Position numbers and translations under genes: made by a program. The notes below the pieces were generated by a model. It ran no database searches and was not told the DNA's origin. It was given only the letters and a program-made list of their open reading frames with translations. From assembly GCA_963822295.1 (NCBI GenBank), contig CAWGHD010000002.1:2232001-2296000 (forward strand): a stretch of 64,000 nt of DNA, in the 5' to 3' direction. This DNA comes from VRUE01 sp963822295 (GTDB lineage: Bacteria; Actinomycetota; Thermoleophilia; Solirubrobacterales; 70-9). Shown here in pieces: positions 1 to 8,482 of this stretch. Each line of letters starts with the position of its first letter. Position 1 is the stretch's first letter.

Positions 1-598
1 GGAGCTCCTGGTCGAGTTCCCGGCGACGCTGGCGGCGGTCAACGCCGGCCTCGGCAGCTCCAGCGCCTTCTCGGTCGCCGCCCGCCCGGCGCTGATCGGG
101 CTGATCCCGCAGGCCCAGGCCCTCGGCCCGGCGTTCGCGTCCACGCAGCGCTTCTTCGCCGAGACCACCGGGCCGCTCCGCGACCAGCTCCGGCCCTTCA
201 CGCGCCAGGTCCGTCCCGTCCTCACCCACACCAAGCAGGGCGCCGCCGACCTCGAGAAGACGACGGCCGGCTTCGGCAACGCCCTCGGCGGCCTCAACTC
301 GCTCTTCAACACGCTCGCCTACAAGCCCAAGGGCAAGGAGAGCTACCTCTTCTACCTGCCCTGGGCCAACCACAACATCAACGCCAGCTACAACCTCTCC
401 GACGCGGGCGGGCCGATCCAGCGCGGGCTGGTGATGATCTCCTGCAACGGCTCCTATCTCGCCTATGGTGTCGCCGGCATCAAACCCTTCGTCAAGACCG
501 TGCTGCAGGGGATTCCCCTCCCGCACTACAACCAGCTACCGCCGATCCCCGCCGACCCCACCTCTCCCACGATCAGCTGCGGGCCGGAAGCCAAATGA
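1..598 (+). CDS. MCE-family (MlaD-like) protein, C-terminal part
   Basis: The open frame starts at base 2 and runs to TGA at 596-598; its 5' end lies outside the window. About 198 residues are visible: a long helical stretch rich in Ala, Leu and Gln, then a YLFYLPWANHN segment and a Pro-rich tail with two cysteines. This fits the C-terminal part of an actinobacterial Mce protein, which forms part of a hexameric lipid/sterol import channel in the cell envelope. The stop overlaps the start of the next mce gene (ATGA), so the two are translationally coupled. The MlaD domain itself is not in view, so the family call rests on the neighbour and on general character. Confidence 0.75.
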   Translation, partial: ELLVEFPATLAAVNAGLGSSSAFSVAARPALIGLIPQAQALGPAFASTQRFFAETTGPLRDQLRPFTRQVRPVLTHTKQGAADLEKTTAGFGNALGGLNSLFNTLAYKPKGKESYLFYLPWANHNINASYNLSDAGGPIQRGLVMISCNGSYLAYGVAGIKPFVKTVLQGIPLPHYNQLPPIPADPTSPTISCGPEAK

Positions 599-2148
599 GC
601 AAGAAGGCGCCGAGCACAACCCAGCTGCTGGTGATCACGGGCTTCGCCCTGTCCTGCTTCGGGATCCTGCTCTTCCTCTGGATCACCTTCGGCGGCCCGA
701 CCCCGTTCAAGGCCAAGTCCTACGAGATCACGATCCCCTTCGACGAGGCCTCGCAGCTCGCCCAGCAGTCGGACGTGCGGATCTCCGGCGTCAACGTCGG
801 CAAAGTCCAGAGCATCGACCGCGACCCGAACAAGCTGGCGATCGCCCAGGTCCAGATCGACCCCAAGTACGCGCCGCTGCCCGAGGACACACGCGCGATC
901 CTGCGCACCAAGACGCTGCTCTCCGAGACCTACGTCGAACTGACGACCGGGGATCGCGACGGGCCCAAGCTCGAGGACGGCGGCACCCTGCCGGCGGCGA
1001 ACGTCGCCAGGTCGGTCCAGATCGACGAGATCTTCCGCACCTTCAACCCGCGGACCAGGGCCGCATTCCAGGAATGGATGCAGAACGCGGCGCTGACGAT
1101 CGAGGGCAACGGCGAGGGCCTCTCAGCGGCGTTCGGCGAACTCGATACGACCTTCGCCGAATTCGACAAACTCTTCCGCTCGCTGGACACCCAGCGGGTG
1201 GCGGTCCGCCAGCTCTTCGCCAACAGCGCGATCGCGCTCAACGCATTCCGCGGCCGCGAGGGCCAGCTCGCCGAGCTGATCACCAACTCGAACAACGTCT
1301 TCCAGACCGCCGCCCGCCGCGACCGCGACATCGAAGCGCTGTTCCGCGCCTTCCCGACCTTCCAGGACGAGTCGAGGCTGACCCTGGAGCGGCTCAAAGA
1401 GTTTGCGATCAACACCGACCCGTTGATGCGCCAGCTCGTGCCGGCGGCCGAAGAGCTCTCGCCGACCCTGATCGCCTTCGAAAAGCTCGCGCCCGAAGCG
1501 CAGGGCTTCTTCGAGGGCTTCGCGCCGGTGATCGCGCGCTCGACGACCGGCTTCCCGGCGCTGCGCAAGCTCTTCCGCGACTCCTTCCCGCCGCTGCTGC
1601 GGGCGATCGACCCGTTCGCCCGCAACCTCAACCCGATCCTCACCGGGCTCAACCTCTACCGGCGTGAGATCACCGCCGCGATGGCCAACGTCACTGCCGC
1701 GACCAACGCCGTCCGCATCACCGGGGAAACCCAGACCCACTACCTACGGGCACTCGGCCCGTTCATGCCTGAAAACCTGGCGACCTTCAACAACCGCCTC
1801 TCGATCAACCGCGCCAGCGCCTACAGCCAGCCGGGGATCTATGACGAGCTCGCCAGCGGCCTGCCCAGCTTCGACACGCGTGGCTGCTCGGGTGTCAGCG
1901 CAACCCTCGACCCGGAATCGCCGAAAAACCCGGCCTTTGCCGAGCGGGTCGAATACGGCACCGACCCGGTCAAAAACGAAAGAGAAGCACTCAAATTCTT
2001 TGAAAACCTGAAGAAATACGCCTACCGCGACCAGGAAAGCTCATCCAGCATCGGGGTGCCGGGCTGCGTCCAGCAGGCCCCCTTCGAGCCGATCTACGGC
2101 AGTGGCGGCCCCACCACCTACCAGCAGACCTTCGAACAGGGTAAATAA
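595..2148 (+). CDS. MCE-family protein (MlaD domain)
   Basis: 517 residues. An N-terminal membrane helix (about residues 10-30, LLVITGFALSCFGILLFLW) is followed by an MlaD domain with the typical ISGVNVGKVQSI stretch (about 60-75). A long alpha-helical region and a Cys-containing C-terminal tail come next. Mce proteins assemble as periplasm-spanning tubes that carry lipids to an ABC-type permease in the membrane. It starts at ATG 595, overlapping the stop of the preceding mce gene by 4 nt, so this is the downstream end of an mce operon. The substrate cannot be told from sequence. A TetR-type regulator lies convergently 1 kb downstream. Confidence 0.88.
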   Translation: MSKKAPSTTQLLVITGFALSCFGILLFLWITFGGPTPFKAKSYEITIPFDEASQLAQQSDVRISGVNVGKVQSIDRDPNKLAIAQVQIDPKYAPLPEDTRAILRTKTLLSETYVELTTGDRDGPKLEDGGTLPAANVARSVQIDEIFRTFNPRTRAAFQEWMQNAALTIEGNGEGLSAAFGELDTTFAEFDKLFRSLDTQRVAVRQLFANSAIALNAFRGREGQLAELITNSNNVFQTAARRDRDIEALFRAFPTFQDESRLTLERLKEFAINTDPLMRQLVPAAEELSPTLIAFEKLAPEAQGFFEGFAPVIARSTTGFPALRKLFRDSFPPLLRAIDPFARNLNPILTGLNLYRREITAAMANVTAATNAVRITGETQTHYLRALGPFMPENLATFNNRLSINRASAYSQPGIYDELASGLPSFDTRGCSGVSATLDPESPKNPAFAERVEYGTDPVKNEREALKFFENLKKYAYRDQESSSSIGVPGCVQQAPFEPIYGSGGPTTYQQTFEQGK

Positions 2149-2286
2149 GCGTCGGACGCTCTTTTCACACAATGCGCGGGTTTATGAATTAGCAATTGTT
2201 GGTAGTTTGCGCATCAGGGACAGACACGACGCTGTCAACGGCCGGTACCTCCGACGACCGGCCCCAAAAGGAGAGAAATACAGAAA

Positions 2287-3066
2287 ATGCGTAAGCGTTT
2301 AATTTGGACATTGGCCCTGGCGGCTGCAATCGCCATGGCCGTAGCGGGCGTTGCGACCAGCGCCAACAAACCGACCGTGATCAAAGTCGGTGATCTGACA
2401 CTGACCTTCAACGGCGGGTTCTCGCCGACCAAGCTCTCGAAAACGACGCTGACGCCGATCGCGCTCAACGTCACGGGCAAAATCGAGAAAGCAGGCGGCA
2501 AACGACCCCCGGCGCTGAAATCGTTCGTCCTCGAAACGGACAAGAACGGCGCGGTTGACGCGAAGGGCCTGCCGACCTGCAAAGGCGGCCAGCTCGAGGC
2601 GACGACCACGGCAACCGCCGAAAAAGCCTGCAAGTCGGCGATCGTCGGCAAAGGCACGACCGACGTCATCGTCGAGTTCGCCGAACAGGCCCCGATCAAC
2701 ATCGCCAGCAAACTGCTGATCTTCAACGGCGGGGTGAGCGGTGGCAAGACCACCCTCTTCATCCACGCCTACCTCAGCAGCCCGGTTGCGGCGGCGATCG
2801 TGACCACGGTGAAAATCAAGAAGAAGAAGAACGGCCGCTACGGCACGCAGTCCGTGGCGTCGATTCCGAAGATCGCGGGCGGCGCCGGTTCGGTGACCGA
2901 CTTCGCGCTCACGGTCAACAAAAAATACAACTACAAAGGCAAGCAGAAGAGCTACCTGACCGCGAAATGCCCGGACGGGCATCTCGACGCCCAGGGCGAA
3001 GCGATCTTCTCTGACGGCACCAAGGCCAAAGGGTCGGTCATCCGGCCCTGCACCCCGAAGGGGTAG
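2287..3066 (+). CDS. secreted protein, family C paralog 1
   Basis: 259 residues with an N-terminal signal peptide (Lys/Arg then a hydrophobic stretch ending VATSA). No recognised domain. It is clearly homologous to the proteins at 46599-47390 and 47964-48743: shared FNGG/SP..L near residue 40, KGL.TC, a Cys pair near 115, LLIFNG, KGGKYG-like and GAGSVTDF segments, and the ending CTPKG shared with the 47964 protein. A purine-rich ribosome site (AGGAGA) precedes the ATG. The 138-bp gap after the mce operon is AT-richer than its surroundings and probably holds the promoter. Function unknown; the protein is likely exported and beta-rich. Confidence 0.75.
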   Translation: MRKRLIWTLALAAAIAMAVAGVATSANKPTVIKVGDLTLTFNGGFSPTKLSKTTLTPIALNVTGKIEKAGGKRPPALKSFVLETDKNGAVDAKGLPTCKGGQLEATTTATAEKACKSAIVGKGTTDVIVEFAEQAPINIASKLLIFNGGVSGGKTTLFIHAYLSSPVAAAIVTTVKIKKKKNGRYGTQSVASIPKIAGGAGSVTDFALTVNKKYNYKGKQKSYLTAKCPDGHLDAQGEAIFSDGTKAKGSVIRPCTPKG

Positions 3067-3107
3067 GTCTGGCCGCCTGAGGACAAGCTCAGGACGATCA
3101 GGGGAAG

Positions 3108-3135
3108 GGAAGGGCGGCCGAGAGGCCGCCCTTCC
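3108..3135. terminator. perfect 12-bp hairpin between convergent genes
   Basis: GGAAGGGCGGCC at 3108-3119, loop GAGA, and its exact reverse complement at 3124-3135. It sits between the stop of the secreted gene (3066) and the stop of the convergent TetR gene (3135-3137), so it can serve both directions. There is no strong U-tract on either side, so termination efficiency is uncertain. Confidence 0.7.
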
Positions 3136-3806
3136 TAGTTCTCGGGCGCTTGCTGCGTCTCGCGGCGGACCCGCTCCCGCTCCTCGGCCGCGCGCTCCGG
3201 GCCGAGGAAGGGCAGGACGATCCAGAACATCAGGTCCGGCAGCCGGCTCGGCAGCCGCGACGCGGCGCCGTGCAGGATCTCGCTGTAGAGCAGCTCGTTG
3301 ATCCCGCCGACGACGGAGAGCGAGGTGATCCCGGGCAGCTCGACCGAGGTCTCCGCCCGCCCGGCGTCGATGAAGCCGGTGAACTGGCGCAGGGCGGCGT
3401 CGCGCCGGGCCAGGGCCTTCGGCCCGGCGGCGAGCACCTCGACGATCGCGAAGCGGGCCTCATCCGGGTGCTCGGCCAGGTCGCCGAGCAGCTCGCCCAG
3501 CCCGGCGGCGATTCGCTCCGCCCACGGGGCGCCGGGCTTCGACTCGAAGCCGCGGGCGGTGTCGCCGAGCAGCGTCCCCAGCAGGACGTCGTAGCTCGCC
3601 AGGAAGCAGTCCTCCTTGCTGGTGAACATCTCGTAGAAGGTCTTCCGCGAGACCCCGGCGGCCTCGATCACGTCCACCACCCGGGTCTCTCCGTAGCCGC
3701 GCTCGGAGACCGCTTCGATCATCGCCTGCAGGATGCGGCCGCGCTGGGACTCGGTGACGACCTCCCGCGACAGGCCGTGGCGGCCCCGCGGCAGTCGCTC
3801 ACTCAC
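3135..3806 (-). CDS. TetR-family transcriptional regulator
   Basis: From GTG at 3806 the protein is about 223 residues, normal for TetR. The helix-turn-helix is clear: QRGRILQAMIEAVSERGYGE, then VVDVIEAAGVSRKTFYEMF. A helical ligand-binding and dimerisation domain follows. The frame stays open upstream to 4007, but starts beyond 3890 would run into the divergent lipoprotein gene and encode low-complexity sequence. GTG at 3833 is the main alternative start. TetR regulators often control mce and lipid genes, so the mce operon is a plausible target, but no operator was identified. Confidence 0.85.
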   Translation of the reverse strand: MSERLPRGRHGLSREVVTESQRGRILQAMIEAVSERGYGETRVVDVIEAAGVSRKTFYEMFTSKEDCFLASYDVLLGTLLGDTARGFESKPGAPWAERIAAGLGELLGDLAEHPDEARFAIVEVLAAGPKALARRDAALRQFTGFIDAGRAETSVELPGITSLSVVGGINELLYSEILHGAASRLPSRLPDLMFWIVLPFLGPERAAEERERVRRETQQAPEN

Positions 3807-3872
3807 TTTCGCCGCTCGTCTTCCGGAGGCCACGTCCAGACTGTAGAGGAGGGGCGGGGAGCGGCCAACCGC

Positions 3873-3878
3873 TAAAAT
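3873..3878 (+). promoter_or_regulatory. -10 box TAAAAT, near-leaderless start
   Basis: TAAAAT lies 10 nt upstream of the ATG at 3889. No convincing -35 box and no Shine-Dalgarno sequence are present, suggesting a leaderless or very short-leader transcript. Confidence 0.55.
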
Positions 3879-3888
3879 CGCCGGAGCC

Positions 3889-4701
3889 ATGGGGGGTGCC
3901 CGGACATTTCTGACTCTGCTGACCGCTGCGATCTGCGCGGTCGCGCTCGTCGCCTGCGGCGGCGACGACGACTCGGACACGACCGCCGGCTCGACCGACG
4001 GCACCACCGCCCAGGCCCCCGCGGATCAGGGGTCTGACGGCAACGGCGGCGACGGAAAAGGCGATGCCGGCGGCGACGGCAACGGCGACGCGGGCGGCTC
4101 CGGCGGTGAGGGCGGCGGCGGCGAGGGCGGTGGCAACGGTGAGGATGGCGGCGACGGCTCCTCCCCGGGCGGCGACGGCGGCGATCAGGGCTCGGGTAAG
4201 GCCGGCCTCGGCGGCGGCGCGAGCAGCGGGCCCTCCAAGGACCCCGTGCCGGCCCTCGAGGGTGAGCGCAGCCACTCCTTCAGCCATGTCGGCGGCGACA
4301 ACAGCATCCAGGAATACGGCTCCGAGGGCACCAGCGCGGACCGGGCCGACGCGACCGAGGCGGTCCTCGCCCTGTTCAGGGCGATGGAGTCGGGCGACTG
4401 GGCCGAGGTCTGCGCGAACTACCTCTCCGCGGCGAACCTGGAGCAGATCAAAGTGCTCGCCGAAAAAAGCAAAGAAGGCGCGGGCAAAGGCTGCGCCGAG
4501 CTGATCGGCGGCTTCACCCAGGACATCCCGGGCCGCTCGCCCGACAGCCCCAAGGACGCGGTCGCCAGCATGCGCATCGAGGACGGGGTCGGCTTCGCCA
4601 TCTACCGCGGCCGCGACGACAAGGGCTACGCGATCCCCCTGAAACTCGAAGACGGCGTCTGGAAGCTGACCGCTCTCGCGCCGACGCCGCTCGAATTCTG
4701 A
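3889..4701 (+). CDS. lipoprotein with Gly/Asp-rich linker
   Basis: 270 residues. The N-terminus has a lipoprotein signal peptide with lipobox LVAC (Cys23). Residues about 24-115 are a very Gly/Asp/Ser-rich, probably disordered linker. A compact C-terminal domain (about 140-270) includes AVLALFRAMESGDWAEVC and ends in a predicted beta hairpin (DGVWKL), resembling small extracytoplasmic domains with an NTF2-like pattern. That resemblance is weak. The gene starts divergently from the TetR gene and is convergent with purA. Function unknown; likely anchored on the outer face of the membrane. Confidence 0.8.
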   Translation: MGGARTFLTLLTAAICAVALVACGGDDDSDTTAGSTDGTTAQAPADQGSDGNGGDGKGDAGGDGNGDAGGSGGEGGGGEGGGNGEDGGDGSSPGGDGGDQGSGKAGLGGGASSGPSKDPVPALEGERSHSFSHVGGDNSIQEYGSEGTSADRADATEAVLALFRAMESGDWAEVCANYLSAANLEQIKVLAEKSKEGAGKGCAELIGGFTQDIPGRSPDSPKDAVASMRIEDGVGFAIYRGRDDKGYAIPLKLEDGVWKLTALAPTPLEF

Positions 4702-4707
4702 GCCCGC

Positions 4708-6091
4708 TCAGGCCGCGCGCAGCCGTGGCTCGTCGCCGAGCCAGATGACCTGCTCGCGATCCGGCCCGACCCCGACCAGCCGGATCGGGACGCCGACGAA
4801 CTCGGAGATGTAGTCCAGGTAGGCGCGCGCCTGGGGCGGCAGCTCGGACTCGCTGCGGCAGCCCTCGACGTCGCTGTCGAAGCCGGGCAGCTCCTCGTAC
4901 TCAGGCTCGGCGGAGTGGAGGATCGACTGGTGGTAGGGGAAGCGGTCGAAGATCGCCCCCTCCTTCGAGCGGTAGCGGACCGCGACCCGCAGAGGGTCGA
5001 TGCCCTTGAGGACGTCGAGCTTGGTGATCGTCAGCGCGGTCATCCCGTTGAGCCGCACCGCGTAGCGGAGGGCGACGAGGTCGAGCCAGCCGCAGCGCCG
5101 CTCGCGCCCCGTGGTCGTCCCGTACTCGTGGCCGCGCTCGAGCATGTGGCGCCCGACCTCGTCCTCGAGCTCGGTCGGGAAGGGCCCGGCGCCGACCCGG
5201 GTCGCGTAGGCCTTGGCGACGCCCCAGACCTCGTCGATGTCGGTCGGCCCGACGCCGGCGCCGATCGTCGCCGCGCCGGCGATCGGGTTGGACGAGGTGA
5301 CAAAGGGATAGGTGCCGTGGTCGAGGTCGAGCAGGGTCGCCTGGGCGCCCTCGAAGAGCACCGAGCGGCCGGAGTCGAGCGCGTCCCAGCAGAGTCGCGC
5401 GGTGTCGGCGATGTGGGGCTCGAGGCGATGGCCGAAGCTGACGTGCTCCTCGACCATCGAGTGCAGGTCGAGGCGCGGGTCGGGCGTGTCGTCCACCGAC
5501 TGGTCGGCGGCCTCCTCCCGCTCGGCGCCCTCGCCGGCCTCCTTGCGCATCTTGCGCCGCCGCACCGAGAGCTCGCGCAGCGCCTGCTGCTTGGGCTCGA
5601 GCGCGGCCCGGATCTTGGTCCGCAGGATCTTCTCGTCGAGCAGGTCCTGGACCCGGATCCCGAGCCGCAGCGCCTTGTCGGCGTAGCAGGGCCCGATGCC
5701 CCGCCGGGTGGTCCCGATCGAGAGCTTGCCCAGCTTTGACCTCGCCGGCCGTGTCGAGCAGCACGTGGTAGGGCATGATCAGGTGGGCGTTGGCGGAGAT
5801 CTTCAGGTTGCCCACGTCGACCCCGCGGCGCCGCAGGCCGTCGATCTCACCGAGCAGGATCGCCGGGTCGAGCACGACCCCGTTGCCGATCACGCAGGTC
5901 TTGTCCGCGTGCAGGATGCCGGAGGGGATCAGGTGGAACTTGAAGGTCTCGCCTTCGCGGACGATCGTGTGGCCGGCGTTGTTGCCGCCCTGGAAGCGGA
6001 CGATGAGGTCGGTGCCGTCGGCAAGCAGGTCCACGACCTTGCCCTTGCCCTCGTCGCCCCACTGGGCCCCGACTATGACCATTCCCGGCAT
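4708..6091 (-). CDS. purA: adenylosuccinate synthase, interrupted by a +1 frameshift
   Basis: PurA forms adenylosuccinate from IMP, aspartate and GTP in AMP synthesis. The N-terminal part reads MPGMVIVGAQWGDEGKGKVV (GTP-binding loop) through NNAGHT and HLIPSGIL. The reading frame then breaks near 5735-5737. Removing one base from the TTT there (AAA on the coding strand) restores EVKLGKLSIGTTRRGIGP and continues in frame through DEVWGVAKAYATRVGAGPFP to the stop at 4708. The repaired protein would be about 460 residues, slightly long because of a charged insertion near residues 195-225. The gene is normally essential, so a sequencing or assembly error is likelier than true loss. It is the last gene of the dnaB-loader-purA group. 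Confidence 0.9.
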
Positions 6092-6119
6092 GACCGGTGG
6101 GATTGTGCTGGAAACGCGG

Positions 6120-6848
6120 CTAGGCGGCTTTGCCGTAGCGGCGGTCGTGCCCACGGAGCTCGATCTCGTCGCAGATCTGGCTCAGGCGGGAGACCGTCCG
6201 GGCGCCGATCTGCTCCTCCAGCTCCGGGTGGGGGAGGTTGGTCGTGATCAGCATCGAGCGCTGTGACTCGTAGCGCTCGTTGATCAGCGCGTAGAGCTGC
6301 TCGAGCACCCAGTCGGAGCGCTTCTCGGCGCCGAGGTCGTCGATGTGGAGCAGGTCCACCGAGGTCAGCCGCTCGAAGAAGTCGAGGTAGGAGTCGCCGG
6401 CCGCCTCCGACTCGTAGGTGCGGCGGATCCGGGCGAGCAGCTTGGGCAGCGAGTAGATCGCGACCGAGCGGCCCGCCTCGAGGGCGGCCTTCGAGATCAG
6501 CATCGCCAGGGTCGTCTTGCCCGTGCCGGTCTCTCCGAATAGCCAGAGCCCGCGCCCGGCATCGAGCCTCTCCTCCAGATCTTCGGCGAAGCCCTTCACC
6601 TGGGAGACCGCGAGCTTCGTCTCCAGGCTCCGCGCCATGTCGCTGACCGGGGGGCGCTCGAAGGAGACGCCGCGGTAGCGGGGCGGGATCACCGAGGCGA
6701 CTCCCTTGCTGCGACCGCGCTTCAGCCGCGACTCGCGGCACTCGCAGGGCCGGGCGACGTCCTCGGGGCCGAGGATCCAGCCGGAGCCGTCGCAGACCCC
6801 GAGCGGGCAGACCTGGTCGCGAAAGGCCTCATTTCGCGCGAAGACCAT
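6120..6848 (-). CDS. DnaC/DnaI-type helicase loader (AAA+ ATPase)
   Basis: 242 residues. Walker A GETGTGKT (105-112), Walker B LLHIDD (to residue 170), and a C-terminal sensor region with TTNLP. The N-terminus has four cysteines (C14, C19, C35, C37) spaced like a small zinc-binding module, as in DnaI-type loaders. It is related to IstB/DnaC ATPases that load the replicative helicase. The gene begins 2 nt after the dnaB stop, so co-translation and a shared role in replication initiation are very likely. IstB of insertion sequences is excluded because no transposase is nearby. Confidence 0.88.
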   Translation of the reverse strand: MVFARNEAFRDQVCPLGVCDGSGWILGPEDVARPCECRESRLKRGRSKGVASVIPPRYRGVSFERPPVSDMARSLETKLAVSQVKGFAEDLEERLDAGRGLWLFGETGTGKTTLAMLISKAALEAGRSVAIYSLPKLLARIRRTYESEAAGDSYLDFFERLTSVDLLHIDDLGAEKRSDWVLEQLYALINERYESQRSMLITTNLPHPELEEQIGARTVSRLSQICDEIELRGHDRRYGKAA

Positions 6849-6850
6849 GA

Positions 6851-8275
6851 TCAGAAGTCAGGCCCGGACGCCGCCGTGTCCTCCATCGGCGCGCCGACGC
6901 CGGCGGGCTGCTCGACCGGGGCCTCCTGGCCGGAGAAGTCGGCGAACTTCGGGTAGCGGTCGAGGAAGACCAGCTTGCGCGACCCGATCGGGCCGTTCCT
7001 GTGCTTGGCGATGATCAGGTCGGCGAGGCCGTCGGGCTCGTCCTCGTGGTCGCGGTAGTAGTCCTCGCGGTAGAGGAAGGCGACGACGTCGGCATCCTGC
7101 TCGATAGAGCCGGACTCGCGCAGGTCCGAGAGCTGCGGCCGCGGCGGCGTGCGCTGCTCGGGCGCGCGCGAGAGCTGGGAGATCGCCAGCACCGGCACTT
7201 CGAGCTCGCGGGCGAGGATCTTCAGGCCGCGGCTCATCTGGGCGACCTGCTCGACCCGGTTGGCGCGCTGGTCGTCGGAGCGCATCAGCTGCAGGTAGTC
7301 GACGATCACAAGGCCGAGGCCACCGCGATCCTGTTCTTGGGCGTGCAGCCGCCGTGCCTTCGCCCGCAGGTCGAGGATCCCAAGGTCGGAGGAGTCGTCG
7401 AACCAGAGCGGCGCCTGCTCGAGCTCGTTGCAGGCCCTCACCACCTTTGGCCATTCCTTCTGTTTGACCTGGCCCTTGCGCAGCTTGTCGCCCGAGATCC
7501 GCGCCCGGCAGGAGATGAAGCGCTGGGCCAGCTCGACCTCGGACATCTCCAAGGAGAAGAACGCGACCGGCCGATTGTGCTTCACGGTCACGTTTTCGGC
7601 GATGTTGGCGACCAGCGCGCTCTTGCCCATCGCCGGTCGCGCGGCGACGATGATCAGGTTGCCGGGCTGAAAGCCGCCGGTGATCGCGTCGATGTCGCGG
7701 AAGCCGGATGGGGTACCGGTCAGCTCGAGCTCTCCGGTGGACAGTTTCTCGAGCCGGTCGACCTCCTCATGAAGGATCTCGGAGAGCATGCGGAAGTCGC
7801 TCGCCTGCTCTTTGTGGGCGACTTCGAAGAGCAGTTTCTCGGCTCGCTCGGAGAGTGCGCGGGGCTCGTCGGTGCGCTCATGCACCCAGCCCTGGATTTC
7901 CTGCCCGGCGCCGAGCAGGCGGCGCAGCAGCGAGTTCTGCTGGACGATCTCCGCGTAATGTTTGGCGTTGCCGGCGGCGGGGACCTTGGCGGAGAGCTCG
8001 GAGACGTAGTGCTTGCCTCCCGCCTCCTCGATCCGGTTGTGCTGGACCAGGTGCTCGGTGACGGTCAGCTCGTCCACCGGCCTCGAGCCCTCGTAGAGGT
8101 CGTAGATCGAGCGGAAGATGACGCCGTGCTTGTCTAGGTAGAAGTCCTCGGCGTTCAGCTTCACCTCGTCGATCACCTTGGTGATGGTCGGCTCGGCGAC
8201 CATCATCGCCCCCAGCACCGACTCCTCCGCTTCGATGTTCTGCGGGGGGACGTGGGCTGTGGGAGCTTGGGCCAT
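6851..8275 (-). CDS. dnaB: replicative DNA helicase DnaB
   Basis: 474 residues, the normal family length. N-terminal DnaB domain (PPQNIEAEESVLGAMM, about 10-110), linker, and a RecA-like C-terminal domain with Walker A ARPAMGKS (212-219), FFSLEMS and VDYLQLM motifs and the arginine-finger region near QLSDLRESGSIEQDAD. No intein is present. It unwinds DNA at the fork as a hexamer. It sits in the order rpsF-ssb-rpsR-rplI-membrane protein-dnaB-loader-purA on the minus strand. The 207-bp gap before it contains a 14-bp inverted repeat. Confidence 0.97.
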   Translation of the reverse strand: MAQAPTAHVPPQNIEAEESVLGAMMVAEPTITKVIDEVKLNAEDFYLDKHGVIFRSIYDLYEGSRPVDELTVTEHLVQHNRIEEAGGKHYVSELSAKVPAAGNAKHYAEIVQQNSLLRRLLGAGQEIQGWVHERTDEPRALSERAEKLLFEVAHKEQASDFRMLSEILHEEVDRLEKLSTGELELTGTPSGFRDIDAITGGFQPGNLIIVAARPAMGKSALVANIAENVTVKHNRPVAFFSLEMSEVELAQRFISCRARISGDKLRKGQVKQKEWPKVVRACNELEQAPLWFDDSSDLGILDLRAKARRLHAQEQDRGGLGLVIVDYLQLMRSDDQRANRVEQVAQMSRGLKILARELEVPVLAISQLSRAPEQRTPPRPQLSDLRESGSIEQDADVVAFLYREDYYRDHEDEPDGLADLIIAKHRNGPIGSRKLVFLDRYPKFADFSGQEAPVEQPAGVGAPMEDTAASGPDF

Positions 8276-8415
8276 CTATTCAGTGTCCGGAATCCAGAGG
8301 CGGAACCGCGTTCGTTCAACCTAGCCAAGGGACCCGGTTCCGTTGGGGCGGAAATCGGGTTTTGCGACGTAAACCTTGCTTAGGGTTTTTCGCGCATCCG
8401 GCCACCTGAACAGGC

Positions 8416-8452
8416 CATCAAGTTCGCCAGGTGATGCATGGCGAACTTGATG
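8416..8452. repeat. 14-bp perfect inverted repeat between membrane gene and dnaB
   Basis: CATCAAGTTCGCCA at 8416-8429 is exactly mirrored at 8439-8452, with a 9-nt spacer. It lies 31 nt past the stop of the minus-strand membrane gene and about 140 nt upstream of dnaB. There is no U-run, so it may be an operator, an mRNA-processing hairpin or a weak terminator. Confidence 0.65.
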
Positions 8453-8482
8453 CGATCTCCCTCGCCGGGCCGTCGGGTCCGG

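Noticed and set aside
2172..2214. ATGCGC...GCGCAT inverted repeat upstream of the family C gene
   Set aside because: Only 6 bp with a long spacer, likely by chance.
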